Shown here in pieces: positions 35,078 to 43,628 of a DNA stretch of 64,000 nt. The stretch spans positions 2,974,501 through 3,038,500 of the forward strand of contig NZ_CP113162.1 in the NCBI RefSeq assembly GCF_029030725.1. The letters run 5' to 3'. Position 1 is the first letter of the stretch. Every line of letters begins with the position of its first letter. The position numbers and the translations under genes are program-made. The notes under the pieces were generated by a model that made no database searches, was not told the origin of the DNA, and saw only the letters and a list, made by a program, of their open reading frames with translations. The stretch comes from [Pseudomonas] carboxydohydrogena (GTDB lineage Bacteria > Pseudomonadota > Alphaproteobacteria > Rhizobiales > Xanthobacteraceae).

Positions 35078-36253
35078 TCACGAGCGGGCGTTCTCCGATG
35101 CCGCTTTGAGAGAGATCATCCAGATCGTGAACAGGCTGGGCGTCGCCGCAATCGCAACCGGCACGAATGCGAACACCGCCATGCCGCCGATGTCCCACGC
35201 GATCCCGCTCAGAAGCGAAACGAACATCGCATAGGTGTAGCTGATCGCCAGCGCGGCGGCGAGAATGCGCGCGACATCGTCCGGGTTGCGCGCGAGCAAC
35301 GGCGGCAGCGCCATGCCGAGTGTCAGCAATGCGCTACAGGCCATGCCCGTCACGCCCGCCGATATGATCGTCCACCAGCCGGTCGAGAACACGACCCCGA
35401 AAACGCTTGCCAGCATCATGATGCCAAAGAAGATGAACGGCCAGCGCTTGCCCTGAAACCAGTCCGCCAGCGCCACCATCAACAGCGAGATCGGAAACTG
35501 CCCGACGTTCAGCGCCGTCAGCGCGGTGCTGACATCCGCGCTTCGTCCCATGCCCGTCAGGTAAGCAGGCAGGAATGCGTTGGTGCAGAAATAGGTGCTG
35601 GCGACGCTCGCCAGGATCATGCCGATCTTCCAGTTCAGCTTGCTGGCAAGATCGGGCCACAAGCGCCCGGATTTGCTGACCGCGTGATTCTCCGTTCGCT
35701 GGCCGAACACGAACACCATGATCGCGATGAGCAGCAGCGGCGCGGACCATGTCAGAAGGCCGAGCCGCCAGCTCTGGTTGAAATACGGCAGCAGCACCGG
35801 AAGCATCAGCGCGACGGGGACGACCTCGCCGACGATGAGTCCGTTGGTGTAGAGCGCGGTACCGAACGCCGCGCGCTCCGGCATCCACTGCCGGACGGCG
35901 GCACCCATCGCCGGCTGCATGATGGCGATGCCGCCGCTCATTAGAACGGTCGCCGCATAGAGCGAAACGGATTCCGGCGCCAGCGCACGCAAGCCGGAAC
36001 CAAGCGCCGTGACCGCAAGGCCGCATGTCAGCGTCCATCGCACGCCGACATGCTCGATCAGCAACGAGCCGGGCGCGGCGGCGATCGCGAATAGAATCAC
36101 CGGAATCCCGGTCAGGATTCCGATCTCGGTGCCGGACAGATGCAGGTCCGACTGGATCAGCGAAATCACCGGCGGCACCGCGAGCACGCTCAAGCGCAGA
36201 CCGGCGCCGCAAATCCACAGCAGCAGTCCCGACATATGGTTTCGATTTGTCAT
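35078..36253 (-). CDS. MFS transporter, CynX/NimT type
   Basis: 391 residues with 12 hydrophobic segments. The N-terminus (LRLSVLAVPPVISLIQSDLHLSGTEIGILTGIP) is characteristic of the CynX/NimT group of MFS exporters and nitrate/cyanate-like permeases. Substrate unknown. The gene lies 96 bases after the TetR-type gene on the same strand, so it may be a repressor-controlled efflux pump in one operon with it. Confidence 0.85.
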   Translation of the reverse strand: MTNRNHMSGLLLWICGAGLRLSVLAVPPVISLIQSDLHLSGTEIGILTGIPVILFAIAAAPGSLLIEHVGVRWTLTCGLAVTALGSGLRALAPESVSLYAATVLMSGGIAIMQPAMGAAVRQWMPERAAFGTALYTNGLIVGEVVPVALMLPVLLPYFNQSWRLGLLTWSAPLLLIAIMVFVFGQRTENHAVSKSGRLWPDLASKLNWKIGMILASVASTYFCTNAFLPAYLTGMGRSADVSTALTALNVGQFPISLLMVALADWFQGKRWPFIFFGIMMLASVFGVVFSTGWWTIISAGVTGMACSALLTLGMALPPLLARNPDDVARILAAALAISYTYAMFVSLLSGIAWDIGGMAVFAFVPVAIAATPSLFTIWMISLKAASENARS

Positions 36254-36349
36254 GGCGACCGGACAGGAAGGAAAGGAGGCGCACAGCGCGGAGGCTGCTG
36301 TCTACCAGAACCGGCGCGCGGATACACCGGCCGAGAGACCTGGATGCGC

Positions 36350-36928
36350 TCAGGATTTTCTGTGAGGCGGAAGCACGGCATCGGTACGCTGTTGCAGGCG
36401 CGCCAGCGTGCGGCCGAAGACGGCGTCCTCCTTCAGCGCGCGCGCAAGCGTGAGCGCACCCTGAATGCTTCCGACGATATCCTCCGCAAGCGCTCTTGCC
36501 GTGACCGCATCGACGCCTGCCCGGACCAGCGCGCCGTCGAGCGCCTCGATCCAGCGCCTGAAATAAAGCCGGATCGGCTTGGGGAATCGATCCCGCGTTT
36601 CATCGAGCGCGAACGCCCCAAGCAGGCAAATCCTGCGGCCGGAGCGGAAATAGCTATCGACCGTCCGCCACATCCGCGCGATCGCGGCGCGCGGCTCGTC
36701 GCGCTCCAGCGGCTCGAACACCTCGCGCACGAACCATTCATCGACATGGGCCAGAATCTCCGCCGCCATGCCTTCCTTCCCCTCGGGAAAGAAGTGATAG
36801 AGGCTGCCCTTCGAGAGGCCGGTGCGCTCGGTGATTTCAAACAGTGACGCGCCCTCGAAGCCGAGTTCGCGGAAGACCTCGGCCACCCGCGTGATCGCGT
36901 CGCTTTTCTCGAAAACCGTGCGCGCCAT
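36350..36928 (-). CDS. TetR/AcrR-family transcriptional repressor
   Basis: 192 residues. The N-terminal helix-turn-helix is evident (AEVFRELGFEGASLFEITERTGLSKGSLYHFFPEGKEGM), with a ligand-binding C-terminal half including Cys-containing RICLLGAFALDETRD, typical of the LmrA/YxaF group. A TetR-type palindrome lies upstream of the operon (37485-37504). It probably represses the NTF2-tetR-MFS operon and the divergent EamA gene. Confidence 0.92.
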   Translation of the reverse strand: MARTVFEKSDAITRVAEVFRELGFEGASLFEITERTGLSKGSLYHFFPEGKEGMAAEILAHVDEWFVREVFEPLERDEPRAAIARMWRTVDSYFRSGRRICLLGAFALDETRDRFPKPIRLYFRRWIEALDGALVRAGVDAVTARALAEDIVGSIQGALTLARALKEDAVFGRTLARLQQRTDAVLPPHRKS

Positions 36929-36960
36929 GTCCTCTCTGTCAGCTCCCGTGAGTTCCGGTT

Positions 36961-37425
36961 CTATAGCCCAAGATCGGACAGACCCGGATGATCGTCCGGC
37001 CGCCGGCCCAGCGGCCAGTGGAATTTGCGCTCCGCTTCCTTGATCGGCATATCATTAATCGAAGCGAAGCGGCGCTGCATCAGGCCCGCCGCATTGAACT
37101 CCCAGTTTTCGTTGCCGTAGGAACGGAACCAGTTGCCACTGTCGTCATGGCATTCATAGGCGAAACGCACGGCGATGCGGGTATCGGAAAACGCCCACAT
37201 TTCCTTGATCAGACGATAATCCAGTTCTTTCGCCCATTTTCGGGTGAGAAACTCGATGATCTGCTTGCGTCCGACGGGAAATTCCGCGCGATTACGCCAC
37301 TGGCTGTCTTCGGTGTAAACCAATGCGACCTTTTGCGGATCGCGGCTATTCCAGCCATCCTCCGCCATTCTCACCTTGGCGGTGGCGGTTTCAAAGGTAA
37401 AAGGCGGTACGAGCGGCGTGGCCAT
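36961..37425 (-). CDS. NTF2-like DUF1348 protein
   Basis: 154 residues. [30 protein letters not shown] and the C-terminal [11 protein letters not shown]...[22 protein letters not shown] match DUF1348 almost from end to end. It has the SnoaL/NTF2-like cone fold with no assigned reaction; members are small and cytoplasmic. First gene of the likely operon with the TetR regulator (33-base gap). Confidence 0.92.
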   Translation of the reverse strand: MATPLVPPFTFETATAKVRMAEDGWNSRDPQKVALVYTEDSQWRNRAEFPVGRKQIIEFLTRKWAKELDYRLIKEMWAFSDTRIAVRFAYECHDDSGNWFRSYGNENWEFNAAGLMQRRFASINDMPIKEAERKFHWPLGRRPDDHPGLSDLGL

Positions 37426-37484
37426 GGCGGCGTCCTTTAATGTGCGGGTGGCATGAACGACGATGTTTAAACCAATGAGTTTTG

Positions 37485-37504
37485 ACTATACCAATCGGTA
37501 TAGT
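37485..37504. promoter_or_regulatory. TetR-type operator palindrome
   Basis: ACTATACC-AATC-GGTATAGT has perfect 8-bp arms around 4 bases. It lies in the 116-base gap between the divergent DUF1348 and EamA genes, 60 bases before one start and 38 before the other. This is the expected place for the operator of the TetR regulator encoded two genes away. Confidence 0.8.
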
Positions 37505-37541
37505 ATTGCAATCCTGTGGTCTAAGGCTGCCGGGATCAGTC

Positions 37542-38465
37542 ATGCCCCACGGTGAAACCTCTCCATCCCGGACAGGGCTATCCCGGCAGACGCTCGGCAT
37601 GGGGCTCGGCTTCATTGGAATAGCCATCTTCGGCGGCACGCTGCCCGCGACACGCCTTGCCGTGGAAGGACTCGATCCGTTCTTCATTACGGCCGGGCGG
37701 GCGGCGGCCTCGGGCCTTCTCTCGGCCGCGCTGCTGCTGATGTTACGGCGGCGCTGGCCAAACATGCGCCAGATCCGCACGATGCTGATCTGCATCGTGA
37801 CCATCGTATTCGGCTTTCCGGGACTGATGGCGCTGGCGATGCTGACGGTGCCGGCCTCACACGGCGGCGTCGTGCTCGGTATCCTGCCGCTGACCACGGC
37901 CGCGGCCGCCAGCGTGATCCTGGGCGAGCGTCCCTCGCTGCGTTTCTGGTTGCTGGCGGGGTTAGGTACCACGGTGGTGGTGGCGTTCGCCCTGCGCGAC
38001 AGTGGCGGCGAAATCGCAATCGGCGACATCTATCTGTTTCTCGCCGCGATCTCGACCTCGATCGGCTACGTGTTCTCGGCCGACCTCAGCCACGAGATGC
38101 CCGGCTGGGAAGTCATCTCGTGGATTCTGGTGCTGGCGCTACCGCTGACCCTGCCGCTCGCGATATGGCTATGGCCAGCCGATCCCGGCGCGGTGCCGAC
38201 CGCTGCGTGGGTCGCATTCGCCTACGTCTCGGTCTTCAGCATGTTCGTCGGCTTCTTCGCGTGGAATGCCGGGCTCGTGATGGGCGGCGTCGCCCGCGTC
38301 AGCCAGGTGCAGTTGTTGCAGACCTTTGTCACGCTCGGGCTGTCCGCCGTTATCAACGGCGAGCATGTCGGCCCTTCCACCATCGCGGTGGCGGCGCTCG
38401 TGGTGGCGATCGTCGCGGCTGGCCGCAACGCCCGCATTACACGGAAAGTCCCTGAAGCCGTGTAG
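37542..38465 (+). CDS. EamA/DMT-family transporter
   Basis: 307 residues with ten hydrophobic segments in two EamA repeats (GIAIFGGTLPATRLAVEGLDPFFITAGRAA starts the first). Such proteins export amino acids, metabolites or drugs; the substrate cannot be told. ATG 37542 is used because the conserved part begins soon after; an upstream in-frame start at 37482 would overlap the TetR palindrome. Expression is probably controlled by that palindrome. Confidence 0.85.
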   Translation: MPHGETSPSRTGLSRQTLGMGLGFIGIAIFGGTLPATRLAVEGLDPFFITAGRAAASGLLSAALLLMLRRRWPNMRQIRTMLICIVTIVFGFPGLMALAMLTVPASHGGVVLGILPLTTAAAASVILGERPSLRFWLLAGLGTTVVVAFALRDSGGEIAIGDIYLFLAAISTSIGYVFSADLSHEMPGWEVISWILVLALPLTLPLAIWLWPADPGAVPTAAWVAFAYVSVFSMFVGFFAWNAGLVMGGVARVSQVQLLQTFVTLGLSAVINGEHVGPSTIAVAALVVAIVAAGRNARITRKVPEAV

Positions 38466-38475
38466 CGACGGCGGA

Positions 38476-38907
38476 TCAGGACACCAGACTTGCGTCGAGC
38501 GTGATCGTGCAATTGAACAGCTTCGACACCGGGCAGCCGGATTTGGCCCTTGCGATCAATCCGTCGAAGGTTTGCTGGTCGATACCGGGAACGGCACCCT
38601 TGAATGTCAGATGCACCAGGGTGATGGTGAAACTGTCGCCCGCGATCTCCAGCGTGACATCCGCGCTCGTATCCATCCTTTCCGCCCTGAACCCGGCCTC
38701 GGTCAAAAGCCGCGACAGGTTCATCGTGAAACATGCCGCGTGCGCCGCGCCCAGCAATTCTTCCGGGCTACTTCCGGGCTTGCCTTCGTAGCGGCTGCCC
38801 AAGCCGTAGGGATAGTTGGTCAGGGCGCCGCTCTTGGTGGAAATGGCGCCCTGCCCGTCTTTGATGCCACCGCTCCATGTCGCGGAGCCGAATGTTTTCA
38901 CTTTCAT
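38476..38907 (-). CDS. OsmC-family peroxidase (organic hydroperoxide reductase)
   Basis: 143 residues. The two redox cysteines Cys59 (AAHAACF) and Cys125 (AKSGCPVSKLF) and Arg39/Glu50 positions fit OsmC, which reduces organic hydroperoxides with dihydrolipoamide. GGAGG lies before the ATG. The gene converges with the EamA gene, with 10 bases between stops. Confidence 0.93.
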   Translation of the reverse strand: MKVKTFGSATWSGGIKDGQGAISTKSGALTNYPYGLGSRYEGKPGSSPEELLGAAHAACFTMNLSRLLTEAGFRAERMDTSADVTLEIAGDSFTITLVHLTFKGAVPGIDQQTFDGLIARAKSGCPVSKLFNCTITLDASLVS

Positions 38908-38948
38908 CAGTAACCTCCATGATCAGACGGAACGGGATTGCAGCCGCC

Positions 38949-40028
38949 TCAGGCGGCCGCCGATTTCTTGCGGTTGGCGTCGAGCCTGCGATCCACCAGC
39001 GCAACGATCTGGTCGATCGCCGGATGGTTCATGCCCCGCTGCCGCGCCAGCAATTGCACGAGCTTGTCGGCGCGCTCGACATTCGCAGCCCCATTGGTCA
39101 GGGCCCGCGCCACCGATGCCGGCCGCGCGAGGCTCTTGGCCGCCGCTGCGTATTTCTCGAAAGGCACCAGATCTTCGCGCTTCGCACCGAGCGCGATGCA
39201 GACGTCACTCACGAACTCGTACACCGCGCGCGATTGCGCGAGATCGGAATGAACCGCTTCCTGCGCGGTGCGCATGCCATCTGCGGTGATGCAACGATAG
39301 TTGCCAGCCAGGAGCATCGGCCATTTCGCCAGCGGCACGAACAGCGAATCGTGGAACCGCAGCTTCACCGGCACCTCGGTCGCACCTTCCGGCGTCTCCA
39401 TGCGGATCGCATCGATGTCGCGCTCAAGCTGGCGCAGGATGGCGTTGCTGTTCTCGTTCTCGAAGCGCGCGACCTTGAAATTGGTCGGCAGCGTGACGTG
39501 AAGGAAGTTGACCTTTTCCTCCGGCGGGCGGATCGCCTGCGGATCGGGGCTGCACAGCGTCAGCGTGCCGGGGTCGAACGCGCTCCAGACCGACGGATCG
39601 GTGTAGGCGGCTTTCACGGCATCCGCATCGACACCCGGCAGGCGCGCGATATAGGGCAGCGGCGGCATGTTCATGATCGACATGCACGGCACGCGCGATC
39701 TCGCGATACGCTCCAGCAATTCGCGCACGCCCGGCGCGCCGTATTGCGGCTCCTGCATCGCAAGGCCGATCAGGTCGTAGTCCGCCGGGTTCACATCATC
39801 CATTGCGCCCATCGCGGATACCTTGCCGGGCAGATTGCGTGAATCGATCAGAAGCGGCGTCTCGCGGCCACGGACCGGCATCCGCACGCGAAAGCCCTCG
39901 CCGTTGATGAGATCGGCCTCCGCGGGCAGGCAGACCAGCGTGACGGAGTGGCCGCCGAACAGAAGTTTGGACGCGAGCAGCGAGCCATAGGACGCGCCGA
40001 GGATGAGGATTTTATAGTGTGACATCAT
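38949..40028 (-). CDS. Ketopantoate-reductase-like dehydrogenase
   Basis: About 359 residues. An N-terminal Rossmann motif (ILILGASYGSLLASKLLFGGH, about 6-26) is followed by a domain with the layout of ApbA/PanE proteins. It lacks obvious matches to the PanE active-site lysine region, and a true panE role is doubtful. It may reduce a 2-oxo acid linked to the neighbouring MHS transporter. The open frame extends to 40745, but the part upstream of ATG 40028 overlaps the transporter gene in another frame and is not real. AAAGAGAA is the ribosome site. Confidence 0.7.
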   Translation of the reverse strand: MMSHYKILILGASYGSLLASKLLFGGHSVTLVCLPAEADLINGEGFRVRMPVRGRETPLLIDSRNLPGKVSAMGAMDDVNPADYDLIGLAMQEPQYGAPGVRELLERIARSRVPCMSIMNMPPLPYIARLPGVDADAVKAAYTDPSVWSAFDPGTLTLCSPDPQAIRPPEEKVNFLHVTLPTNFKVARFENENSNAILRQLERDIDAIRMETPEGATEVPVKLRFHDSLFVPLAKWPMLLAGNYRCITADGMRTAQEAVHSDLAQSRAVYEFVSDVCIALGAKREDLVPFEKYAAAAKSLARPASVARALTNGAANVERADKLVQLLARQRGMNHPAIDQIVALVDRRLDANRKKSAAA

Positions 40029-40182
40029 TGTTCTCTTTTTTTGAAACAGAGACGCTGCGCCCGGCCTTGCAGCCAGAACCTGTCTCCGTACGTCCCAAGG
40101 TGTTTTGTTTGAGCGCTTGTTGCGCCTGACGTGCGCGCACGGCCGTGGCGGTGCGAACGTGTGTCGAATAGCCGATAGAGGT

Positions 40183-40209
40183 GAAGCCGGCCTCGTTGAG
40201 GCCGGCTTC
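40183..40209 (-). terminator. Hairpin after the MHS transporter gene
   Basis: A perfect 12-bp stem GAAGCCGGCCTC/GAGGCCGGCTTC with a 3-base loop lies 8 bases after the transporter stop at 40217. No strong T-run follows on the - strand, so it may be a pause or mRNA-stability element rather than a full terminator. Confidence 0.65.
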
Positions 40210-40216
40210 CGATCCG

Positions 40217-41521
40217 TTACAGGTCCTCGAAGGCAGTTTCCCGCGAGACCAGCGTCGCGATCAGCGTGATGGCGCCGAGAGCGATGAGGTACCAGGAGAT
40301 CGCATGGGTGGAGCCGTAGTAAGCCAGCAGGCCCGTCGCAATCATCGGAGCGAAACCGCCGCTGATCGCCGCCGACACCTGCACGCCGAGCGACGCGCCG
40401 CTGTAACGCACCTTGGTGCCAAACAGTTCGGGGATGAAAGCAGCCTGCGGACTGAACATCAGCCCGTGGGTGATGCTCATGATGATCGCAATCGCGATCG
40501 CGATCGTCGTCGGGTCCTTGGTCTCGACGAAGGTGAACAGCGGGAACGCCGCGATCATCGAAAGGATGGTCCCTGCGATATAAAGCGGCTTGCGGCCCAC
40601 ATAATCCGACAACAACCCGAACAGCGGCAGCGTCACCAGTTCGAGCATCGCTGCGTAAAGCACCGCGTCGAGAATGACCGTCTTCGAGAGGTGAAGATGC
40701 GATGTCGCATAATAGACCAGGAAGCCGATCAGCACATACACCCACGCCACTTCCGAGATCTTGAGGCCCACGGCGACGATGAAATTCTTGAAGTCCTTGG
40801 TGAGCACGTCGAGAAGCGGCGCATTGACCACCTCGCCCTGCTCCTGGACTTTGGCGAACTTCGGCGTCTCGACGAGCCGCATGCGCACGAACAGGCCGAC
40901 GGCGACGAGAATCGCGCTGAGCCAGAACGGAAGCCGCCAGCCCCAGCTCATGAACTGGTCGTCAGGCAACTTGGAGACCAGAAGGAAGACCAGCGTCGCG
41001 CACACCATGCCGAGCGGAAAGCCGACCTGCACGAGGCTGCCGAGGAAGCCACGGCGGTGCCGGTCGCCGCTTTCAATCACCATCAGGGTCGCGCCACCCC
41101 ATTCGCCGCCGATGCCGATGCCCTGCGCCATACGCAGGATCAACAGCAGGATCGGGGCAAGAATGCCGACTTGATCGTATGTCGGCAGACATCCGATCAG
41201 GAACGTGCCCGCACCCATGATAATCATGGTCAGCGTCAGCATCGCCTTGCGGCCGAGCTTGTCGCCGAAATGGCCGAACACCGCGCCGCCCAGCGGACGC
41301 GCCACGAAACCCACCGCGTAGGAGCCGAATGCGGCGAGCGTGCCGACGAGCGGATCGTAGTTCGGAAAGAACAGCTTGTTGAACACCAGCGCCGCCGCGG
41401 TGCCATAGATCAGGAAATCGTACCACTCGACCGTGGTGCCGAGCACGCTCGCCGTGACGATGTGCTTGATGCTGGACCCCTCCTTGGGCACAGCGGGGTT
41501 TAGAACCTCTGCTGTCGACAT
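40217..41521 (-). CDS. MFS transporter of the metabolite:H+ symporter family
   Basis: 434 residues with 12 membrane segments. VEWYDFLIYGTAAALVFNKLFFP and the loop motif GHFGDKLGRKAMLTLTM mark the MHS family (ShiA, ProP, KgtP). These import small organic acids or betaines with protons. AGGGAGAA precedes the ATG. It is divergent from the DJ-1 gene; the 142-base gap carries several palindromes. Together with the dehydrogenase downstream it may handle an organic acid. Confidence 0.88.
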   Translation of the reverse strand: MSTAEVLNPAVPKEGSSIKHIVTASVLGTTVEWYDFLIYGTAAALVFNKLFFPNYDPLVGTLAAFGSYAVGFVARPLGGAVFGHFGDKLGRKAMLTLTMIIMGAGTFLIGCLPTYDQVGILAPILLLILRMAQGIGIGGEWGGATLMVIESGDRHRRGFLGSLVQVGFPLGMVCATLVFLLVSKLPDDQFMSWGWRLPFWLSAILVAVGLFVRMRLVETPKFAKVQEQGEVVNAPLLDVLTKDFKNFIVAVGLKISEVAWVYVLIGFLVYYATSHLHLSKTVILDAVLYAAMLELVTLPLFGLLSDYVGRKPLYIAGTILSMIAAFPLFTFVETKDPTTIAIAIAIIMSITHGLMFSPQAAFIPELFGTKVRYSGASLGVQVSAAISGGFAPMIATGLLAYYGSTHAISWYLIALGAITLIATLVSRETAFEDL

Positions 41522-41564
41522 TTGTTTCTCCCTAGTTGACTTTGCGGGTTATGTTTCCCGAATT

Positions 41565-41645
41565 AAGAAACTTCAGCATCGTTGCTGAATAGAAAGTTGT
41601 CAACTAAGTTTCCTTCTGCGATACTTATTTAAGCAAAGTTTCTTA
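41565..41645. repeat. Inverted-repeat cluster in the MHS/DJ-1 divergent promoter
   Basis: Two nested features occur: TTCAGCA-TCGT-TGCTGAA at 41572-41589, a perfect palindrome with 7-bp arms, and a pair of opposed decamers, TAAGAAACTT at 41565-41574 and AAGTTTCTTA at 41636-41645. The XRE-cupin operator (41608-41624) lies between the decamers. The arrangement suggests multi-site repressor binding or looping. Confidence 0.55.
41608..41624 (+). promoter_or_regulatory. XRE-cupin operator candidate 1 (DJ-1 promoter)
   Basis: GTTTCCTTCTGCGATAC aligns with the two palindromes at 42336 and 43629. It occupies the spacer of a plausible promoter, TTGTCA (41597-41602), 17 bases, then GATACT (41620-41625), and ends 39 bases before the ATG at 41664. 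Such a site fits repression. Confidence 0.6.
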
Positions 41646-41663
41646 GTGCAGGAGAGATCTGGC

Positions 41664-42311
41664 ATGCCAAACACCACCTTCATCATCCACGCCTATGATG
41701 ATGTTGAACCGATCGACATCGGAGCAACATTCGGCGTTCTTTCAATGGCCAAGCGCGTCGATCCAGGCATCGGGATGATCCTGGTGGCCAACAAGGCCGG
41801 GCCGGTCCGGCTCTCCAATGGACTTGAGATCATCGCCCCCTACAGCGTGGCGAATTGTCCCGCCGGTGACGTGTTGATGATTCTCGGCGGGGCCGCATGG
41901 CCCCAGGTCAGCAAGGACGAGCAGACCCTCGACTTCATTCGCTCGTTCGCGCGCAAGGGCATCGTGGCGTCAGTTTGCACTGGGGCGCTTATACTTGCGG
42001 GCGCCGGCCTGCTCGACGGCAAGAACGCGACCACGCGCCGTTTCGCGCCCGCCGGCACCGAGACGCCGCTCGCGCTGATGAGCAAACTTTATCCCGGCGT
42101 GAAAGGCACCGAAGCGCGGTTCGTCGATTCCGGCGCGGTCGTCACCGGCGGCGGCGTCGTTCTGGCAGTCGATACGACATTGCACCTGATTGCGCGGTTG
42201 CGCGGCGCGGACGTCGCGAAAGAGGTTGCGCGCATCATCGAATACCCATGGAGCGGCAATGACGGGGCGTTTTCCGAAGCCACCGGCGCGCTCAAAACCG
42301 CGGCCGCATAA
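41664..42311 (+). CDS. DJ-1/PfpI-family protein, isonitrile-hydratase-like
   Basis: 215 residues, a complete class-I glutamine-amidotransferase-like fold. The nucleophile elbow is VASVCTGALILAGAGLL with Cys105, and the acidic partner is in YDDVEPIDIG near the N-terminus. The sequence after the nucleophile (DGKNATT) resembles isonitrile hydratases; the following residues are RR rather than HW. The reaction is therefore uncertain. GCAGGAGAG is the ribosome site. It is controlled by the palindrome shared with the cupin and reductase genes. Confidence 0.85.
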   Translation: MPNTTFIIHAYDDVEPIDIGATFGVLSMAKRVDPGIGMILVANKAGPVRLSNGLEIIAPYSVANCPAGDVLMILGGAAWPQVSKDEQTLDFIRSFARKGIVASVCTGALILAGAGLLDGKNATTRRFAPAGTETPLALMSKLYPGVKGTEARFVDSGAVVTGGGVVLAVDTTLHLIARLRGADVAKEVARIIEYPWSGNDGAFSEATGALKTAAA

Positions 42312-42335
42312 CCGAGTTGACAGATTCTGTAGTTT

Positions 42336-42352
42336 GTATCCTAATAGGATAC
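42336..42352 (+). promoter_or_regulatory. XRE-cupin operator candidate 2 (cupin promoter)
   Basis: GTATCCTA-A-TAGGATAC is a perfect palindrome with 8-bp arms, the best copy of the three. It lies just after TTGACA (42317-42322) where the -10 region should be, 25 bases before the ATG at 42378. Bound repressor would block polymerase. Confidence 0.7.
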
Positions 42353-42377
42353 TTATTCAACAAAGGAGGATACCCCG

Positions 42378-42782
42378 ATGGACCCACGCTTCGTCACCAA
42401 GGAACCCACCCCGGGCGGTTCGGTCTATGTGAAAGTCACCGACATGGACTGGAAGCCTTCCCAGTTCGAAGGCATCCAGATCAAGGTGCTGTACGAAAAG
42501 CCGGAAACCGGCGAACTGACCTGCCTTTTGAAGTGGGAGCCGGGCACCACGCTGCCCTTCCACCAGCATCCCGAACTCGAGCAGAGCTATGTGCTCGAAG
42601 GTTCGTTCTATGATCATGACGGCATCTGCCGCGCGGGCAATTTCGTCTGGCGCCAGCCGGGCTCCTATCACGAGACCAAGAGCGACGAAGGCTGCATCAT
42701 TCTCGCCGTCTACCGCAAGCCGAACAAGTTCGGCGAGAAGGCGGGCTTCGGCGTCGAGAAGGAAGGCGCTCTCGCAAGCTGA
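42378..42782 (+). CDS. Single-domain cupin (ChrR-type)
   Basis: 134 residues with one cupin. The metal ligands His62, His64, Glu68 and His98 match the G(X)5HXH(X)3,4E...H layout, and the sequence resembles the cupin half of ChrR anti-sigma factors but without a sigma-binding part. Such proteins can be small dioxygenases or sugar/acetyl isomerases. An excellent ribosome site (AAAGGAGG) is present. The gene follows the DJ-1 gene by 66 bases but has its own promoter with an operator. Confidence 0.85.
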   Translation: MDPRFVTKEPTPGGSVYVKVTDMDWKPSQFEGIQIKVLYEKPETGELTCLLKWEPGTTLPFHQHPELEQSYVLEGSFYDHDGICRAGNFVWRQPGSYHETKSDEGCIILAVYRKPNKFGEKAGFGVEKEGALAS

Positions 42783-42818
42783 TTCAAGGCGACTGATCGT
42801 TCCCCCAGCCTTGATCTC

Positions 42819-42846
42819 GGGGCGCTGCTTGCAGCGCCCCTTTTTT
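42819..42846 (+). terminator. Rho-independent terminator of the cupin gene
   Basis: GGGGCGCTGC/GCAGCGCCCC forms a 10-bp stem directly followed by TTTTTT on the + strand. It lies 36 bases after the cupin stop and before the convergent XRE gene. Confidence 0.9.
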
Positions 42847-42881
42847 ACGGCCCATGGCCACGCGGTTTGCCGGGAGGACGA

Positions 42882-43505
42882 TTAGCTGCGGTTTTTGGGC
42901 TCGTATAACACGACGAGCGCTTTGGCTTCGCCGGACTTGCCGCGCCCGCGATGCCGCTGGCGGGGATCGAAATAGATGCAATCGCCCGGCATCAACTCGA
43001 AGGTTTCGTTGCCGACCTCGAATTCCACGACGCCGCTGAGCACGAAGATCATCTCCTCGCCGCCATGCTCGAAGAACACTTCCTTGAGGATCTGCGAGGG
43101 GAAGGTAAACAGAAACGGCGACATGTGTTTGCCGGCGGCGTTCTGGACCAGCGACTGGTAATCGTAGCCGAACGACGTGGCGCCGCGCACGACGTTGCGC
43201 CGCTCATCGGCGCGCACCACGGAAACACCTTCATAGCCCGGCTCGGCGCGCTCGGCGGCTCCGTTTTCGACAAGCCCCGCGAGATCGGTACCCAGCGCCT
43301 TGGCGAGCTTCGAGAGAGTTCCAAGAGGCGGCGTCTGACGGCCGGTCTCGACCTTGGAAAGATACCCCTTGGTGAGCCCGACCTCCTGGGCCAGCGAATC
43401 CAGCGTGCGCTCCTGCATCTTGCGCAGTTGCCTGATCCGCCGTCCGAGCGTGTCGATTTCCTGCTCGCTTTTAAAGCCGGTTTCCAAGATGTCGGTCGTT
43501 GTCAT
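42882..43505 (-). CDS. XRE-family regulator with C-terminal cupin
   Basis: 207 residues. An XRE helix-turn-helix (about 20-75: RIRQLRKMQERTLDSLAQEV...KGYLSKVETGRQTPPLGTLSKLAKAL) is joined to a C-terminal cupin sensor (about 125-200; FEHGGEEMIFVLSGVVEFEV, then DCIYFDPRQRHRGRG). These regulators bind a small molecule through the cupin and mostly repress adjacent catabolic genes. It is encoded between its likely targets and probably recognises the GTWTCCT palindromes at 41608, 42336 and 43629. ATG 43505 starts directly before the family's N-terminal region. Confidence 0.92.
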   Translation of the reverse strand: MTTTDILETGFKSEQEIDTLGRRIRQLRKMQERTLDSLAQEVGLTKGYLSKVETGRQTPPLGTLSKLAKALGTDLAGLVENGAAERAEPGYEGVSVVRADERRNVVRGATSFGYDYQSLVQNAAGKHMSPFLFTFPSQILKEVFFEHGGEEMIFVLSGVVEFEVGNETFELMPGDCIYFDPRQRHRGRGKSGEAKALVVLYEPKNRS

Positions 43506-43536
43506 TTCGAATCGTCGATTGTGCCGGAAGCTCTTG

Positions 43537-43581
43537 ATTATCAATAGTTCGGGCTGGTCGTAACCATTATCGATAGATAAT
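43537..43581 (-). promoter_or_regulatory. Direct and inverted ATTATC repeats upstream of the XRE gene
   Basis: ATTATC(A/G)ATAG occurs at 43537-43547 and 43566-43576; the second copy continues into a perfect inverted repeat ATTATC-GATA-GATAAT (43566-43581). They lie 32-76 bases before the XRE start at 43505. They differ from the GTWTCCT operators, so they may be a site for another regulator or the XRE autoregulatory site. Confidence 0.5.
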
Positions 43582-43628
43582 CCCATCTATAGCAAATCGC
43601 CAGCCGCCCGGCATTTGATCCTCCTCAA

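Noticed and set aside
40029-40745. N-terminal extension of the PanE-like frame
   Set aside because: It overlaps the MHS transporter gene on the same strand in another frame and reads as random Arg/Asp-rich sequence. The Rossmann motif starts right after ATG 40028.
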